NCBI GenBank assembly: GCA_900313905.1
Contig: OMTG01000124.1
Span: 1 to 64,000, forward strand
From: an uncultured Actinomycetes bacterium
GTDB lineage: Bacteria > Actinomycetota > Coriobacteriia > Coriobacteriales > Atopobiaceae
Reading direction: 5' to 3'
Length of the DNA: 64,000 bases
Shown here: positions 19,331-28,512 of the stretch, piece by piece
Layout: every line of letters starts with the position of its first letter
How positions within the stretch are numbered: position 1 is the first letter of the stretch
The notes under the pieces: generated by a model
The model's database searches: none
What the model was told of the DNA's origin: nothing
The model's input: only the letters and a program-made list of their open reading frames with translations
Program-made: the position numbers and the translations under genes

Positions 19331-19359
19331 ACTATAGTCTCCAGCCCTGGTTGTCTGAG
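19331..19359 (-). promoter_or_regulatory. candidate internal promoter for ilvC
   Basis: On the minus strand CTCAGA and TATAGT are 17 bases apart, 41 bases before the ilvC start. The -10 is good and the -35 poor. Confidence 0.4.
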
Positions 19360-19433
19360 CTGGCAAGGCTACCCTGTTAACGTCCTGTTAGCAACCGGGG
19401 GCCGCATCGTTTCAGCTCCCTTGCAGGCAGGAA

Positions 19434-19940
19434 TCAGACGCTGGCGACCTCCCTCATCACCGTATCGCCGCGCTCGAGCGAGATGACGCCCGTGCGGCAG
19501 ATCTCGAGAATCTTGAAGTCGCGCATGAGGTCGATGAAATTGTCGATGCGGCGGGAGCCGCCGGCAATGCGGAAGACGATGGAGTCGCGGGTATAGTCGA
19601 CGATCTTGGCGCGGAAGGCTTCGCCGGCATCAAGCACCTGCTGGCGGGTCGCATCCTCGTTCGCGACCTTGAGGAGGAGCAGCTCGCAGCTGATCGAATC
19701 CTCCGGGTCGAACTCCTTGTAGGAGACGACATCCGGAAGCTTCGCGAGCTGGGCGACGAGCTGGCGCTTGGCCCGGTCCTCGCCCTCGAACTGCACCGTG
19801 ATGCGGGAAAGGTCCTCGGTCTCCGTCTCGGAGACCGTGAGGCAGGTGATGTTGAACTGGCGGCGGCGGAACATGCTGGTGACGCGGTTGAGGACGCCGT
19901 ACTCGTTGTGCACCATGATCGCGATGCTGTAGGTCTTCAT
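19434..19940 (-). CDS. ilvN: acetolactate synthase small (regulatory) subunit
   Basis: A 168-residue protein with an N-terminal ACT domain (HNEYGVLNRVTSMFRRRQFNI) and the typical C-terminal ALS_ss domain (RTGVISLERGD). It activates the large subunit and confers feedback inhibition by valine in characterised homologues. Its ATG follows GGGGAGG, which itself overlaps the stop codon of the preceding ilvB-type gene; the spacing between the two genes is 6 bases, as expected for a coupled holoenzyme pair. Confidence 0.96.
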   Translation of the reverse strand: MKTYSIAIMVHNEYGVLNRVTSMFRRRQFNITCLTVSETETEDLSRITVQFEGEDRAKRQLVAQLAKLPDVVSYKEFDPEDSISCELLLLKVANEDATRQQVLDAGEAFRAKIVDYTRDSIVFRIAGGSRRIDNFIDLMRDFKILEICRTGVISLERGDTVMREVASV

Positions 19941-19946
19941 TGCGCG

Positions 19947-21638
19947 CTACCTCCCCATCCGCTGCTTGACATCGTCCATGTTCACGATCAGTTCATCCAT
20001 CGAGGCTCCGATCTGCAGGACCGGGGTCACGAACTCATCCTTGTCAATCGGGACCTCGATGAGCGAGGGCCCTTCGAAGGCAAGGGAGCGTGCCAGCGCA
20101 TCCTCGAATTCCTCGAGGGATGCCACCTTGGTGGCCGAGACCCCCATGTTCTCTGCGACGCCCACATAGCTGACCTTGCGGTCGAGCGTCGTCTCGGAAT
20201 AGCGCTGGTGCTTGAAGAGCGACTGCATCTGCCGGACCATGCCGAGGACGCCGTTGTTCAGAAGCACGATCGTGAGCGGGATGTCGTTATCCGCTGCCGT
20301 GATCATCTCGGCCATGTTCATCGCGAAGGAGCCGTCGCCCGTGATGAGCAGCTCGTGGTGGCCCGTCGCGAGCGAGGCGCCTATGGCTGCCCCCATGCCG
20401 AACCCCATGGTCCCCAGGCCTCCTGAGGTGATGAAGGAACGGGGACGGTCGAAGGAGAGGTACTGCGCTGCCCACATCTGGTGCTGGCCGACATCGGTCA
20501 CGACATCGGTGGTGCTGGGGCGCAGGCGGTCGATCGTCCCCATCACATTCTTGGGCGTGAGGCCGTCACGGTAGTCGTCGTAGCCCCGCTCCTCGGCTCT
20601 GAGCTCGCGGACCCTCCTGCCCCATGCCTCATGGGTGTTGGGCTCGATCAGGGGAAGGAGCGCCTGGAGCGTTGCCTTCACGTCGCCCAGGAGCTCGACG
20701 CGGTCGTCCACGGTCTTCGAGAGCTCGGAGGAGTCGATATCGATGCGCACGACCGAGCCGGAGGGGCCGAACTTCGTGCGGTCTCCCGTGGCACGGTCAT
20801 TGAAGCGGGCGCCCAGGGCGATCACGCAATCGCTCGCATTGAGCGACTTCGTGCTCGCGAAGTGCCCATGCATGCCCTGCATGCCGAGGAAGCGCGGCGT
20901 GGAGGTCGGGATGCCCGAGATGCCCATGAGGGAGCATCCGATGGGCGCACCGATCCGGTTCGCGAGCTCGATGACCTCGTCTCCTGCATCGGCAGCGACG
21001 ACGCCGCCGCCGAAATAGACGAAGGGGCGCTCGGCAGCATTGATCGCATCGGCTGCCGCCTGGAGGTCTTCCGCTGCAGGCACGGTCTGGGTGTGGCGCA
21101 CCGAGACCTCGCAGGGCTCATAGGCGACCATCTGGCGTTGGACATCCGAGGGGATGTCCACGAGCACCGGCCCCTTGCGGCCGGTGTTCGCAAGCGCGAA
21201 GGCCTCCCGCACGATATGCTGCAGCTTGTCAGCCGATCTCACGAAATAGTTGTGCTTGGTGATGGGGAGGGTGACGCCCGTGATATCGAGCTCCTGGAAG
21301 GCATCGGTGCCGATCATCGCATTGCTCACGTTGCCGGTGATCGCGACCATCGGGATGGAATCCAGATAGGCCGTGGCGATGCCGGTCACGAGGTTCGTGG
21401 CCCCGGGGCCCGAGGTGGCGATCACGACACCGGTCTTGCCAGTTGCCCGGGCATAGCCGTCCGCCGCATGGCAGGCATGCTGCTCGTGGGTCGTCTCGAC
21501 GTGGCGGATCTGGTCCTTGCGGTCATAGAGCGCATCATAGATATCGAGCACCGTGCCGCCAGGATAGCCGAAGACGCACGTCACCCCCTCATCGATGAGG
21601 GTCTCGACCAGCGCCTGCGCTCCTGTCATCTCCTCCAT
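19947..21638 (-). CDS. ilvB: acetolactate synthase large subunit (second copy, paired with ilvN)
   Basis: A 563-residue ThDP-dependent acetohydroxyacid synthase. The catalytic glutamate lies in TTHEQHACHAADGYARATG near residue 52, and the ThDP motif GDGSFAMNMAEMITA near 445. FAD-contact segments typical of biosynthetic AHAS are present. It is immediately upstream of ilvN, so it is the better candidate for the regulated biosynthetic enzyme, while the copy at 16374-18077 may work unregulated or share the subunit. The ATG follows GGGAGGGAACG. It lies 38 bases downstream of leuA. Confidence 0.95.
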   Translation of the reverse strand: MEEMTGAQALVETLIDEGVTCVFGYPGGTVLDIYDALYDRKDQIRHVETTHEQHACHAADGYARATGKTGVVIATSGPGATNLVTGIATAYLDSIPMVAITGNVSNAMIGTDAFQELDITGVTLPITKHNYFVRSADKLQHIVREAFALANTGRKGPVLVDIPSDVQRQMVAYEPCEVSVRHTQTVPAAEDLQAAADAINAAERPFVYFGGGVVAADAGDEVIELANRIGAPIGCSLMGISGIPTSTPRFLGMQGMHGHFASTKSLNASDCVIALGARFNDRATGDRTKFGPSGSVVRIDIDSSELSKTVDDRVELLGDVKATLQALLPLIEPNTHEAWGRRVRELRAEERGYDDYRDGLTPKNVMGTIDRLRPSTTDVVTDVGQHQMWAAQYLSFDRPRSFITSGGLGTMGFGMGAAIGASLATGHHELLITGDGSFAMNMAEMITAADNDIPLTIVLLNNGVLGMVRQMQSLFKHQRYSETTLDRKVSYVGVAENMGVSATKVASLEEFEDALARSLAFEGPSLIEVPIDKDEFVTPVLQIGASMDELIVNMDDVKQRMGR

Positions 21639-21676
21639 TGGACGTTCCCTCCCCTCTTCATATATCTATGCGATCC

Positions 21677-23212
21677 CTACTTGCCCTCAGCGGAGCGGGT
21701 GGTCTGGATCATGCGGTTGATTGCGTTGACATAGGCCTTGGCGGAGGACACGACGATATCGTTGTCGGCACCACGGCCGGTATAGATCTTGCCGTCGTCT
21801 GCCTGGATGCGGACCGTGACCTCGCCGATAGCGTCAATGCCACGCGTGACGGCCTTCACGACGAACTCCTGGAGGTCGCCGTGGATCGAGACAACCTGGT
21901 CGATCGCCTTGTAGGCAGCATCGACCGGGCCGGTGCCGGTGGAGCAGACCACATGCTTGGCGCCGACCTCGTCCGTGATCGTGGCCGTGGCCGTCGGCAC
22001 CAAGGGATCGCCGCAGGAGACCTGGAGGGCATCCAGGGTGTAGACCGCCGTGACATCGCGCTGGCGCTCCTGGACCATGGACTCGAGGTCCTCGTCGTAG
22101 ACCTCCTTCTTCTGGTCTGCGATCTCGAGGAAGCGCTGGTAGATGTCATCGAACTCGTCTGCCGGGAAGGTGTAGCCGAGCTCTGCCAGGCGATGCTTCA
22201 GGGCAGCGTGGCCGCTGCGGGCAGAGAGGATGATCTCAGATCCTGCAGCGCCGACATCCTCGGGGTTGATGATCTCGTAGGTGTCGCGGGCCTTGAGGAC
22301 GCCGTCCTGGTGGATGCCGGAGGAGTGTGCAAAGGCATTGGCGCCGACGATGGCCTTGTTAGCCTGGACATTCATGCCCGTGATGCGGGAGACCAGGTGG
22401 CTGGCACGCGTGAGCTCGGTCGTCACGACGTCGGTGTGCGCATCGAGCTCGTCGCCGTGCATCCTGAGCGCCATCACGATCTCTTCGAGGGCGGTGTTGC
22501 CGGCACGCTCGCCGAGGCCATTGATCGTGCACTCGACCTGCGTGGCGCCGTTCTTCACGCCAGCCAGGGCCAGAGCTGTCGCCATGCCCAGGTCGTTGTG
22601 GGTGTGGACCGAAATCGTCACGTTCTCGATGCCACGGACATTGTCCGAGAGGCTCTTGATGCGGGCGCCGAAGTCATCCGGCAGGTTGTAGCCAGTGGTG
22701 TCCGGGATGTTCACGACCGTGGCGCCGGCATCGACTGCTGCCTGGATGACGCGGATCAGGAAGTCCTGGTCGGCACGTCCTGCATCCTCTGCGTAGAACT
22801 CGACGTCGTCCACATATTGCTTTGCATACTTGACGCAGTGGATGGCACGCTCGATGCACTCGTCCTCGGTGATGCGGAGCTTCTCCTTCAGGTGCTGCGG
22901 GGAGACGCCGAGGCCCGTATGGATGCGGGGGCGCTTGGCCGTCTTCAGGGCCTCTGCGGCACGGTCGATATCCTTGTCGACCGCACGGGTGAGGCCGCAG
23001 ACCACGCAGGAATCCCCTGCCAGGCGTCCAATCTCCTGGACCGACTTGAAGTCGCCCGGAGAGGAGATCGGGAAGCCCGCCTCGATCACGTCGACGTTCA
23101 TGCGGATGAGCTCCTGTGCGATAACGAGCTTCTCCTCAGTGTTCATCGAAGCGCCAGGCGACTGCTCTCCATCACGGAGGGTGGTGTCGAAGATTGCGAT
23201 CTTGCGGGTCAT
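21677..23212 (-). CDS. leuA: 2-isopropylmalate synthase
   Basis: A 511-residue enzyme condensing 2-oxoisovalerate with acetyl-CoA, the first committed leucine step. Residues 1-300 form the TIM barrel with [13 protein letters not shown] at the start (metal and substrate residues) and the later HTHNDLGMA metal histidines and NGLGERAGN. The C-terminal 130 residues are the LeuA allosteric domain. About 510 residues matches LeuA rather than citramalate synthase. The ATG follows GAGAGGAG. It is the first structural gene of the cluster and is preceded by an attenuator with its own leader peptide, consistent with leucine-sensitive control. Confidence 0.96.
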   Translation of the reverse strand: MTRKIAIFDTTLRDGEQSPGASMNTEEKLVIAQELIRMNVDVIEAGFPISSPGDFKSVQEIGRLAGDSCVVCGLTRAVDKDIDRAAEALKTAKRPRIHTGLGVSPQHLKEKLRITEDECIERAIHCVKYAKQYVDDVEFYAEDAGRADQDFLIRVIQAAVDAGATVVNIPDTTGYNLPDDFGARIKSLSDNVRGIENVTISVHTHNDLGMATALALAGVKNGATQVECTINGLGERAGNTALEEIVMALRMHGDELDAHTDVVTTELTRASHLVSRITGMNVQANKAIVGANAFAHSSGIHQDGVLKARDTYEIINPEDVGAAGSEIILSARSGHAALKHRLAELGYTFPADEFDDIYQRFLEIADQKKEVYDEDLESMVQERQRDVTAVYTLDALQVSCGDPLVPTATATITDEVGAKHVVCSTGTGPVDAAYKAIDQVVSIHGDLQEFVVKAVTRGIDAIGEVTVRIQADDGKIYTGRGADNDIVVSSAKAYVNAINRMIQTTRSAEGK

Positions 23213-23250
23213 AGGGCTGACTCCTCTCAGGTAGGGGCAGATTGCCTAAC

Positions 23251-23284
23251 AAAAAACGCCTAGCCAGAGCATCAGGCCAGACGT
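23251..23284 (-). terminator. attenuator terminator upstream of leuA
   Basis: On the minus strand ACGTCTGGCC pairs with GGCTAGGCGT over 10 bases (two wobbles) around a 9-base loop, followed immediately by a run of six T. It lies 38 bases before the leuA ATG, within the transcribed leader. Confidence 0.85.
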
Positions 23285-23377
23285 CGCAAGATATGAAGAG
23301 AATGCTATGTGCTGCGAGCGCCGAAAGCCTGACGGCATGCCAGACGGAATCGTGCGCGCTGGAACGCTATGCTGCGT

Positions 23378-23476
23378 CTAGCGCGCGCTCGCTAGTAGGA
23401 GCTGTGCAATGGCAATGGAGCCGCAAACCACGCTTGCTGCGCAGTTCTTGGAACCTATGTTCATCTGCTGAACCAT
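23378..23476 (-). CDS. leu leader peptide (32 residues)
   Basis: A 32-codon reading frame with a TAAGGAG site 6 bases before its ATG. Its second half is enriched in the pathway's end products: Val-Val, then Ile-Ala-Ile-Ala-Gln, then three consecutive leucines encoded CTC CTA CTA, ending in Ala-Ser-Ala-Arg and TAG. CTA is uncommon in the neighbouring GC-rich genes, which would make stalling more sensitive. A terminator and antiterminator follow. Leader peptides controlling leu/ilv operons are known in other Actinobacteria; this one is assigned from its position and codon content. Confidence 0.75.
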   Translation of the reverse strand: MVQQMNIGSKNCAASVVCGSIAIAQLLLASAR

Positions 23477-24537
23477 TGCCTGCTCCTTAGGAAGGCGCCC
23501 GTGCGAGCGCATTGGCACTACCTTGGCACAAGGCCGCCTCCGATGCATGAAGAAGACGGGTCCGTTAGCAGAACGGAAACAATTCAAGTAGCGTTCCGAC
23601 ACGCAGCCACAACCTCCCCTTCATGCGGACATGGCTGCTCGATGTGCAGGCAGCAGGCCTTCTGCCTGCACTAACACAGGGTACAGCAGCAAGCTTCAAC
23701 GGCAGCGAGGCCAGGCCTTCCCCTCGGCTCCAGCCGGGTGTGTCCATATCCCTTGCACGGCGCCTCCACATATGCCCAGCGAAGCACCCCACCGAGCTCT
23801 TGTACGCAGCACGCCCTTCCGCCAAGGCCCCCGCATGGACGGTTGGCCAGAATCCCTCTGAGCCGAATGGCTCTCAGTGCTTCTTGCTATAGCCAAGCTG
23901 CACATGGCACGTCTGGCAGATGCCACCCTGAAGGGCCTGAGGCTTGGCAGGAAGATCTGCCCATGGGAGGCTCCGACGAATGCGAGAAGAGAGATGTGCC
24001 AGCATCACCGCACAGCCAGCCAGCCGCAGGGCTCAGGGCAGCGCGGAGCGGATAAGCATGCCGTCGTGAAGCGCGCCCCAAGACAAGCGGCCATCTGCCC
24101 GGCAAACGGCACAGCATTGGCGCCAGATACGCTATATATGGTAGCCGCTCCTCCTTTTTCATCAGCATCTTGCCCTCTCTTCCTCGGCGTTGTTGATATC
24201 TGGAGACAACTCCTGGGGGCCGGACAGTTCCCCATATCCTCCCAGCGCCCCCATTCCTGAACATCAGACGGGCTACATCACAATTCCTTCATATATGCCA
24301 GATAGGCACAACATATGGCCTCTTTGTTCTCATCAGGCATAATCAGACATGGAACGCCTGCTTCTCCCCCATATTCCCAAGTCATCCGGCAGCGCCTTGG
24401 AATGGGTTTGTGTGCTTTTCGAAACGCGAGAAAATCGAGAGGTGTCACATGGCAAAATGCTCCTCGCGGAGCGCAAATTTATTACCTGCGCCGATGGCGG
24501 TTTTCTACAGGTTGTCGACAGGCAATCGACATGCTTT
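23477..24537. other. gene-poor region between the leuA leader and nrdD
   Basis: About 1.06 kb without a convincing gene. Several open frames of 60-125 codons exist on both strands, but none has a good ribosome site together with a protein-like composition. Part of it must hold the divergent leuA and nrdD promoters. The stretch 23890-24020 has short inverted segments (GGCAGATGCC; GGCAGG...CTGCCC), but I could not fit it to a cobalamin, T-box, 6S, SRP, RNase P or tmRNA fold. Confidence 0.5.
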
Positions 24538-24585
24538 CAACAATATCTTGTGTTTTTCCCGCAAGCAGACCACCACGAGTTGTGG
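24538..24585 (+). promoter_or_regulatory. putative tandem NrdR boxes upstream of nrdD
   Basis: CAACAATATCTTGTGT matches the NrdR consensus at 13 of 16 positions. A weaker second copy, CCACCACGAGTTGTGG, begins 32 bases later, which is the usual three-helical-turn spacing of paired NrdR boxes. A CATAGT -10-like hexamer follows at 24586, so bound NrdR would cover the promoter. NrdR represses ribonucleotide reductase genes when dATP is abundant. The second box is poor. Confidence 0.5.
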
Positions 24586-24732
24586 CATAGTACGTCTTGC
24601 AACGCAAGAGGCTGTGCATTCCACAGCTGAACCACACCATCTAGGGGCCTCTCGCGATGCACCCATCGCCAAGAGGGCCGCAGCTCAGCCAGACGGCTGT
24701 GGTACGCGCTGCTGGAAAGGTTAGGAGCCGGA

Positions 24733-26955
24733 ATGAAAATCATCAAGCGCAATGGATCGGAAGTCTCTTTCGATATAAAGAAGATCGAGAACGCGATCAA
24801 GGGCGCCAACCGTGAGGTGCCGGAGGACGACCGTCTGACCGAGCGCCAGATCGTCTACGCTGCCGAGAATGTGCGCGACCGCTGCGAGGCTGCAGGGCAT
24901 ACGGTCTCCGTCGAGGAGATCCAGGACATGGTCGAGGACGAGATCATGGCGCTTGACCGCTATGAGGTGGCCAGGAAGTACATCATCTATCGCTATGTCC
25001 AGTCGCTGAAGCGCCAGAAGAACACGACCGACGACAAGATCCTCTCCCTCATCGAGTGCAACAACGAGGAGGTCAAGCAGGAGAACTCCAACAAGAACCC
25101 GACGGTCGTCTCTGTCCAGCGCGACTACATGGCAGGCGAGGTCTCCAAGGACCTGGCCACCCGCATGCTGCTTCCGCCCGATGTGGTCCGTGCCCATCAG
25201 GAGGGCATCATCCATTTCCATGATGCAGACTACTATGCCCAGCACATGCACAACTGCGACCTCGTGAACCTCGATGACATGCTGCAGAACGGCACCGTCA
25301 TCTCCGGCACCCTGATCGAGAAGCCCCACTCCTTCTCGACCGCCTGCAACATCGCGACGCAGATCATCGCCCAGGTGGCATCCTGCCAGTATGGCGGACA
25401 GTCCATCTCGCTCTACCATCTGTCCAAGTTCGTCGATGTCTCCCGCAAGAAGATCCGCCGCCAGGTCTACGCCGAGCTCGAGTCCATCGATGCCCATCCC
25501 TCTGATGAGAAGATCCATGAGATGGTCGAGAAGCGCCTGCGCGAAGAGATCGCCCGCGGCATCCAGACCATCCAGTACCAGGTCGTCACGCTCATGACGA
25601 CAAACGGGCAGGCACCGTTCATCACGGTCTTCATGTACCTCAACGAGGCCGAGAACGAGCAGGAGAAGCACGACCTCGCGATGTGCATCGAGGAGATGCT
25701 CCGCCAGAGGTATCAGGGCGTGAAGAACGAGAAGGGCGTCTGGATCACCCCAGCCTTCCCGAAGCTCATCTACGTGCTCGAAGAGGACAACATCCACGAG
25801 GGCGACCCCTACTTCTACCTCACGAAGCTTGCCGCCAAGTGCACCGCCAAGCGTATGGTGCCTGACTACATCTCCGAGAAGAAGATGCGCGAGTACAAGC
25901 TCTCCAAGGGCGAGACCGAGGGCCACGGCGACGTGTATACCTGCATGGGCTGCCGCTCCTTCCTGACGCCTGACCGCACCGGCAATGGCTACGACAATGT
26001 CGCCAAGGCCAAGAACTACGAGCCGGGCAAGCCGAAGTACTATGGCCGCTTCAACCAGGGCGTCGTGACCATCAACCTGCCGGATGTGGCGCTGTCCTCC
26101 GGCGGCAACATGGACGAGTTCTGGAAGATCTTCGATGAGCGCCTCGAGCTCTGCCACAAGGCGCTGCGCTGCCGCCACGACCGTCTCGTCGGCACGACCT
26201 CCGATGCTGCCCCGATACTCTGGCAGTATGGCGCGCTTGCCCGCCTCGACAAGGGCGAGAAGATCGACAAGCTGCTCTACGGCGGCTACTCCACGATCAG
26301 CCTCGGCTACGCTGGCCTCTATGAGTGCGTGAAGTTCATGACGGGCCACAGCCACACCGACAAGGAGGCCACGCCTTTCGCCCTCTCTGTCATGCAGCAC
26401 ATGAACGACAAGTGCACCGAGTGGAAGCAGGCCGAGAACATCGACTACTCCCTCTACGGCACGCCGCTCGAGTCCACGACCTACAAGTTCGCCAAGTGCC
26501 TGCAGCGCCGTTTCGGCATCATCCCGGGCATCACGGACAAGAACTACATCACGAACTCCTACCATGTCCATGTGACCGAGAAGATCGACGCCTTCACGAA
26601 GCTCAAGTTCGAGAGCGAGTTCCAGCGCCTCTCCCCCGGCGGCGCCATCTCCTACGTCGAGGTCCCGAACATGCAGGACAACCTCGAGGCCGTCATCCGC
26701 GTCATGCAGTTCATCTACGAGAACATCATGTACGCCGAGCTCAACACGAAGTCCGACTACTGCCAGGTCTGCGGCTACGACGGCGAGATCAAGATCGTCG
26801 AGGACGATGGCAAGCTCGTCTGGGAGTGCCCGAAGTGCGGCAACCGCGACCAGAACAAGCTCAATGTCGCACGGCGCACCTGCGGCTACATCGGCACCCA
26901 GTTCTGGAACCAGGGCCGTACGCAGGAGATCAAGGACCGTGTCCTGCATCTGTAG
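24733..26955 (+). CDS. nrdD: anaerobic (class III) ribonucleoside-triphosphate reductase
   Basis: A 740-residue oxygen-sensitive glycyl-radical enzyme making deoxyribonucleotides. Residues 1-90 form an ATP-cone (KIIKRNGSEVSFDIKKIENAI), the allosteric dATP/ATP switch. The catalytic barrel includes FHDADYYAQHMHNCDLVNL and MGCRSFLTP. The C-terminus has two zinc CxxC pairs (CQVCG and CPKCG) and the radical loop RRTCGYIG with the glycine that carries the radical. The start follows TAGGAG by 5 bases. It is partnered with nrdG downstream and probably controlled by NrdR. A strictly or facultatively anaerobic life is implied. Confidence 0.97.
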   Translation: MKIIKRNGSEVSFDIKKIENAIKGANREVPEDDRLTERQIVYAAENVRDRCEAAGHTVSVEEIQDMVEDEIMALDRYEVARKYIIYRYVQSLKRQKNTTDDKILSLIECNNEEVKQENSNKNPTVVSVQRDYMAGEVSKDLATRMLLPPDVVRAHQEGIIHFHDADYYAQHMHNCDLVNLDDMLQNGTVISGTLIEKPHSFSTACNIATQIIAQVASCQYGGQSISLYHLSKFVDVSRKKIRRQVYAELESIDAHPSDEKIHEMVEKRLREEIARGIQTIQYQVVTLMTTNGQAPFITVFMYLNEAENEQEKHDLAMCIEEMLRQRYQGVKNEKGVWITPAFPKLIYVLEEDNIHEGDPYFYLTKLAAKCTAKRMVPDYISEKKMREYKLSKGETEGHGDVYTCMGCRSFLTPDRTGNGYDNVAKAKNYEPGKPKYYGRFNQGVVTINLPDVALSSGGNMDEFWKIFDERLELCHKALRCRHDRLVGTTSDAAPILWQYGALARLDKGEKIDKLLYGGYSTISLGYAGLYECVKFMTGHSHTDKEATPFALSVMQHMNDKCTEWKQAENIDYSLYGTPLESTTYKFAKCLQRRFGIIPGITDKNYITNSYHVHVTEKIDAFTKLKFESEFQRLSPGGAISYVEVPNMQDNLEAVIRVMQFIYENIMYAELNTKSDYCQVCGYDGEIKIVEDDGKLVWECPKCGNRDQNKLNVARRTCGYIGTQFWNQGRTQEIKDRVLHL

Positions 26956-26980
26956 GCACCTGCCTTCTGACAGCTTTCAA

Positions 26981-27015
26981 GGGGATGGACCATCCAGGTC
27001 CATCCCCTCATTTGT
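26981..27015 (+). terminator. stem-loop between nrdD and nrdG
   Basis: A perfect 11-base-pair stem GGGGATGGACC / GGTCCATCCCC with a 5-base loop lies 25 bases after the nrdD stop, followed by TCATTTGTG. The weak U tract suggests partial termination, giving less nrdG than nrdD transcript. Confidence 0.65.
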
Positions 27016-27098
27016 GTGCCAGAAGGCAAATCTGTCGTCCAGGGCTGGTATAGTGTGCATCCGTCGGGAGCTGGAAGCCAAGCGGAGAGGCTGTTGAG

Positions 27099-27668
27099 AT
27101 GAACTACGCTGAGATCAAGTACTGCGATATCGCTGACGGGGTCGGAGTCAGGACGACGCTCTTCGTCTCCGGCTGCCGCAGGCATTGCCCCTTCTGCTTC
27201 AACGAGGTGGCTTGGGACTTCCTTTGCGGTGAGCCTTTCACGAAGGATGTGGAGGATGCCATCATCGAGAGCCTTGCGCCCTTCTATGTGGATGGCCTCA
27301 CCGTCCTCGGGGGCGAGCCGATGGAGCCCGAGAACCAGCGGGCGCTCGTCGACTTCATCGAGCGGGTGAAGGCCACCTATCCGGAAAAGCCGATATGGCT
27401 CTACTCCGGCTTCACCTATGAGGAGCTGGCAGGAACCGAGCCGGTCCATGCCCCCTACACGGAGAGCCCGAGGACCGAGGTCACCGACCGCATCCTCAAC
27501 GCAATCGACGTGCTCGTCGACGGCCCCTTCGTCCAAGCGAAGAAGGACATCTCGCTCCGTTTCCGGGGGTCCTCCAACCAGCGCCTCCTCGATATGCCGA
27601 AGACGCGTGCGGAGGGGAAGGCTGTCCTCTGGCACGATGACCCGGTCTTCGAGACCCATACGATGTAG
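27099..27668 (+). CDS. nrdG: anaerobic ribonucleotide reductase activating enzyme
   Basis: A 189-residue radical SAM activase that installs the glycyl radical on NrdD. The cluster motif is SGCRRHCPFCF (CxxxCxxC) near residue 28, followed by the GGEP motif at LTVLGGEPMEPEN near 72. Length is within the family range of about 150-200. A weak GGAGAGG site lies before the ATG. The gene is 143 bases downstream of nrdD, past a stem-loop, on the same strand. Confidence 0.95.
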   Translation: MNYAEIKYCDIADGVGVRTTLFVSGCRRHCPFCFNEVAWDFLCGEPFTKDVEDAIIESLAPFYVDGLTVLGGEPMEPENQRALVDFIERVKATYPEKPIWLYSGFTYEELAGTEPVHAPYTESPRTEVTDRILNAIDVLVDGPFVQAKKDISLRFRGSSNQRLLDMPKTRAEGKAVLWHDDPVFETHTM

Positions 27669-27769
27669 CCGGCAACGGCTTCGGGGAAAGGGAATCCGGA
27701 ATCCGCTCCTGTTTTCTCGAAGCAGGAATCCCTGACAGCATCGTTCTCGTCGTGCGCACGCAAACCATG

Positions 27770-27811
27770 AAAAAGCCTCCGATCTTGATTCAGCTTTCCA
27801 AGATCGGAGGC
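27770..27811 (-). terminator. intrinsic terminator between nrdG and the cysteine hydrolase gene
   Basis: A 12-base-pair stem GCCTCCGATCTT / AAGATCGGAGGC, followed on the minus strand by a run of five T. It terminates the leftward gene ending at 27938 and may also stop rightward transcription from nrdG. Confidence 0.85.
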
Positions 27812-27937
27812 TCCGTTCATTTGATTGGTCTGCCATCTGGCTTGGCATCCGAAACCGATACGATCAGGTATCAAGATAATGTCGAAGGGATTCTTCAGCC
27901 CACACTGCAAGGAATCATGATGGCTTGGAGCTGTGCA

Positions 27938-28477
27938 CTAAATGCCCACCAGATCGCCCCTGCTGTCTATGCACTTATCAACCAGCTGGCGCTCCCCTAT
28001 CAGACGGGCCATGCATGTAATGCCTGCCTCATGAGACTTCGGGCCACCTGCCGAGTCGCAGTACCTCGTTAGCACCACTGGTCGAATATTGTGTTCGAAC
28101 AGGCCTGTCGCAATGGTCAGAACACAGCAATCGGTGTCAGCTCCAACTAGATAAACCGTCTCAGGATAGCTGCCGCCATTCAGGCGACACAAGGACTGGA
28201 GGAAGTTTCCGTCGACACAGGTATAGATGCTCTTATCTACAACAAGGTCGACGTAATCTCTGTAGTGATTGGCTAAGCGCTGCTCTTCAGCGGTTTCCAT
28301 GCTTGACCAGGACAGAAGCTTCTCATAGGTACTGTTCCTGGAATTCTGGTACCGGGTAGCGATAACCTTGTCGAAGGTACCAGATTTCAGCAGATCGAGT
28401 ATGCGCATCTCAAGCGCTGACATTCTTTCACTCTTGATGAAGCCCTGCTGCATATCTACCACAATGAGGATGTTCAT
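27938..28477 (-). CDS. isochorismatase-like cysteine hydrolase
   Basis: A 179-residue protein of the isochorismatase/nicotinamidase fold. The start ILIVVDMQQGF carries the catalytic Asp, and GADTDCCVLTIATGLF near residue 125 carries the nucleophilic Cys in the family motif GxxTDxCV. The lysine of the triad probably lies in VVDKSIYTC. Nicotinamidases in this family act on NAD breakdown products, but the substrate here is not evident. The ATG at 28477 has AGGAG 7 bases upstream; the ATG two codons earlier is too close. Base composition is visibly AT-richer than the flanks. It follows the membrane protein gene by 35 bases, likely as one operon. Confidence 0.82.
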   Translation of the reverse strand: MNILIVVDMQQGFIKSERMSALEMRILDLLKSGTFDKVIATRYQNSRNSTYEKLLSWSSMETAEEQRLANHYRDYVDLVVDKSIYTCVDGNFLQSLCRLNGGSYPETVYLVGADTDCCVLTIATGLFEHNIRPVVLTRYCDSAGGPKSHEAGITCMARLIGERQLVDKCIDSRGDLVGI

Positions 28478-28512
28478 CTTCATGCTCCTATTTGTCAGGC
28501 TTTCGAATGAGG

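Larger units (their letters stand above)
23248..23476 (-). promoter_or_regulatory. leuA leader: predicted ribosome-mediated attenuator
   Basis: The leader reads, in order, a strong SD and leader peptide with Ile and triple-Leu codons, competing helices, an intrinsic terminator, then leuA. The segment GCTAGACG, spanning the leader stop codon, can pair over 8 bases (one wobble) with CGTCTGGC, the 5' arm of the terminator. This is the layout of an antiterminator that forms only if the ribosome stalls before the stop. GCGAGCGC at the leader end can also pair with GCGCTCGC further down. The architecture is seen directly; the leucine response is inferred. Confidence 0.75.

Noticed and set aside
23213-23600. 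T-box riboswitch upstream of leuA
   Set aside because: No TGGNACCGCG-type T-box sequence or specifier stem is present; the leader peptide and terminator explain the region better.
23890-24020. Possible cobalamin riboswitch (GGCAGGAAGATCTGCC resembles part of a B12 box)
   Set aside because: The remaining conserved core elements could not be found on either strand, and no B12-related gene lies downstream.
24315-24630. Two overlapping plus-strand frames of about 91-93 codons upstream of nrdD
   Set aside because: They overlap each other and the probable NrdR operator, and lack ribosome sites.
24721-26949. Minus-strand open frame of 742 codons opposite nrdD
   Set aside because: Mirror image of the well-supported nrdD gene, with low-complexity Leu/Val/Asp composition.
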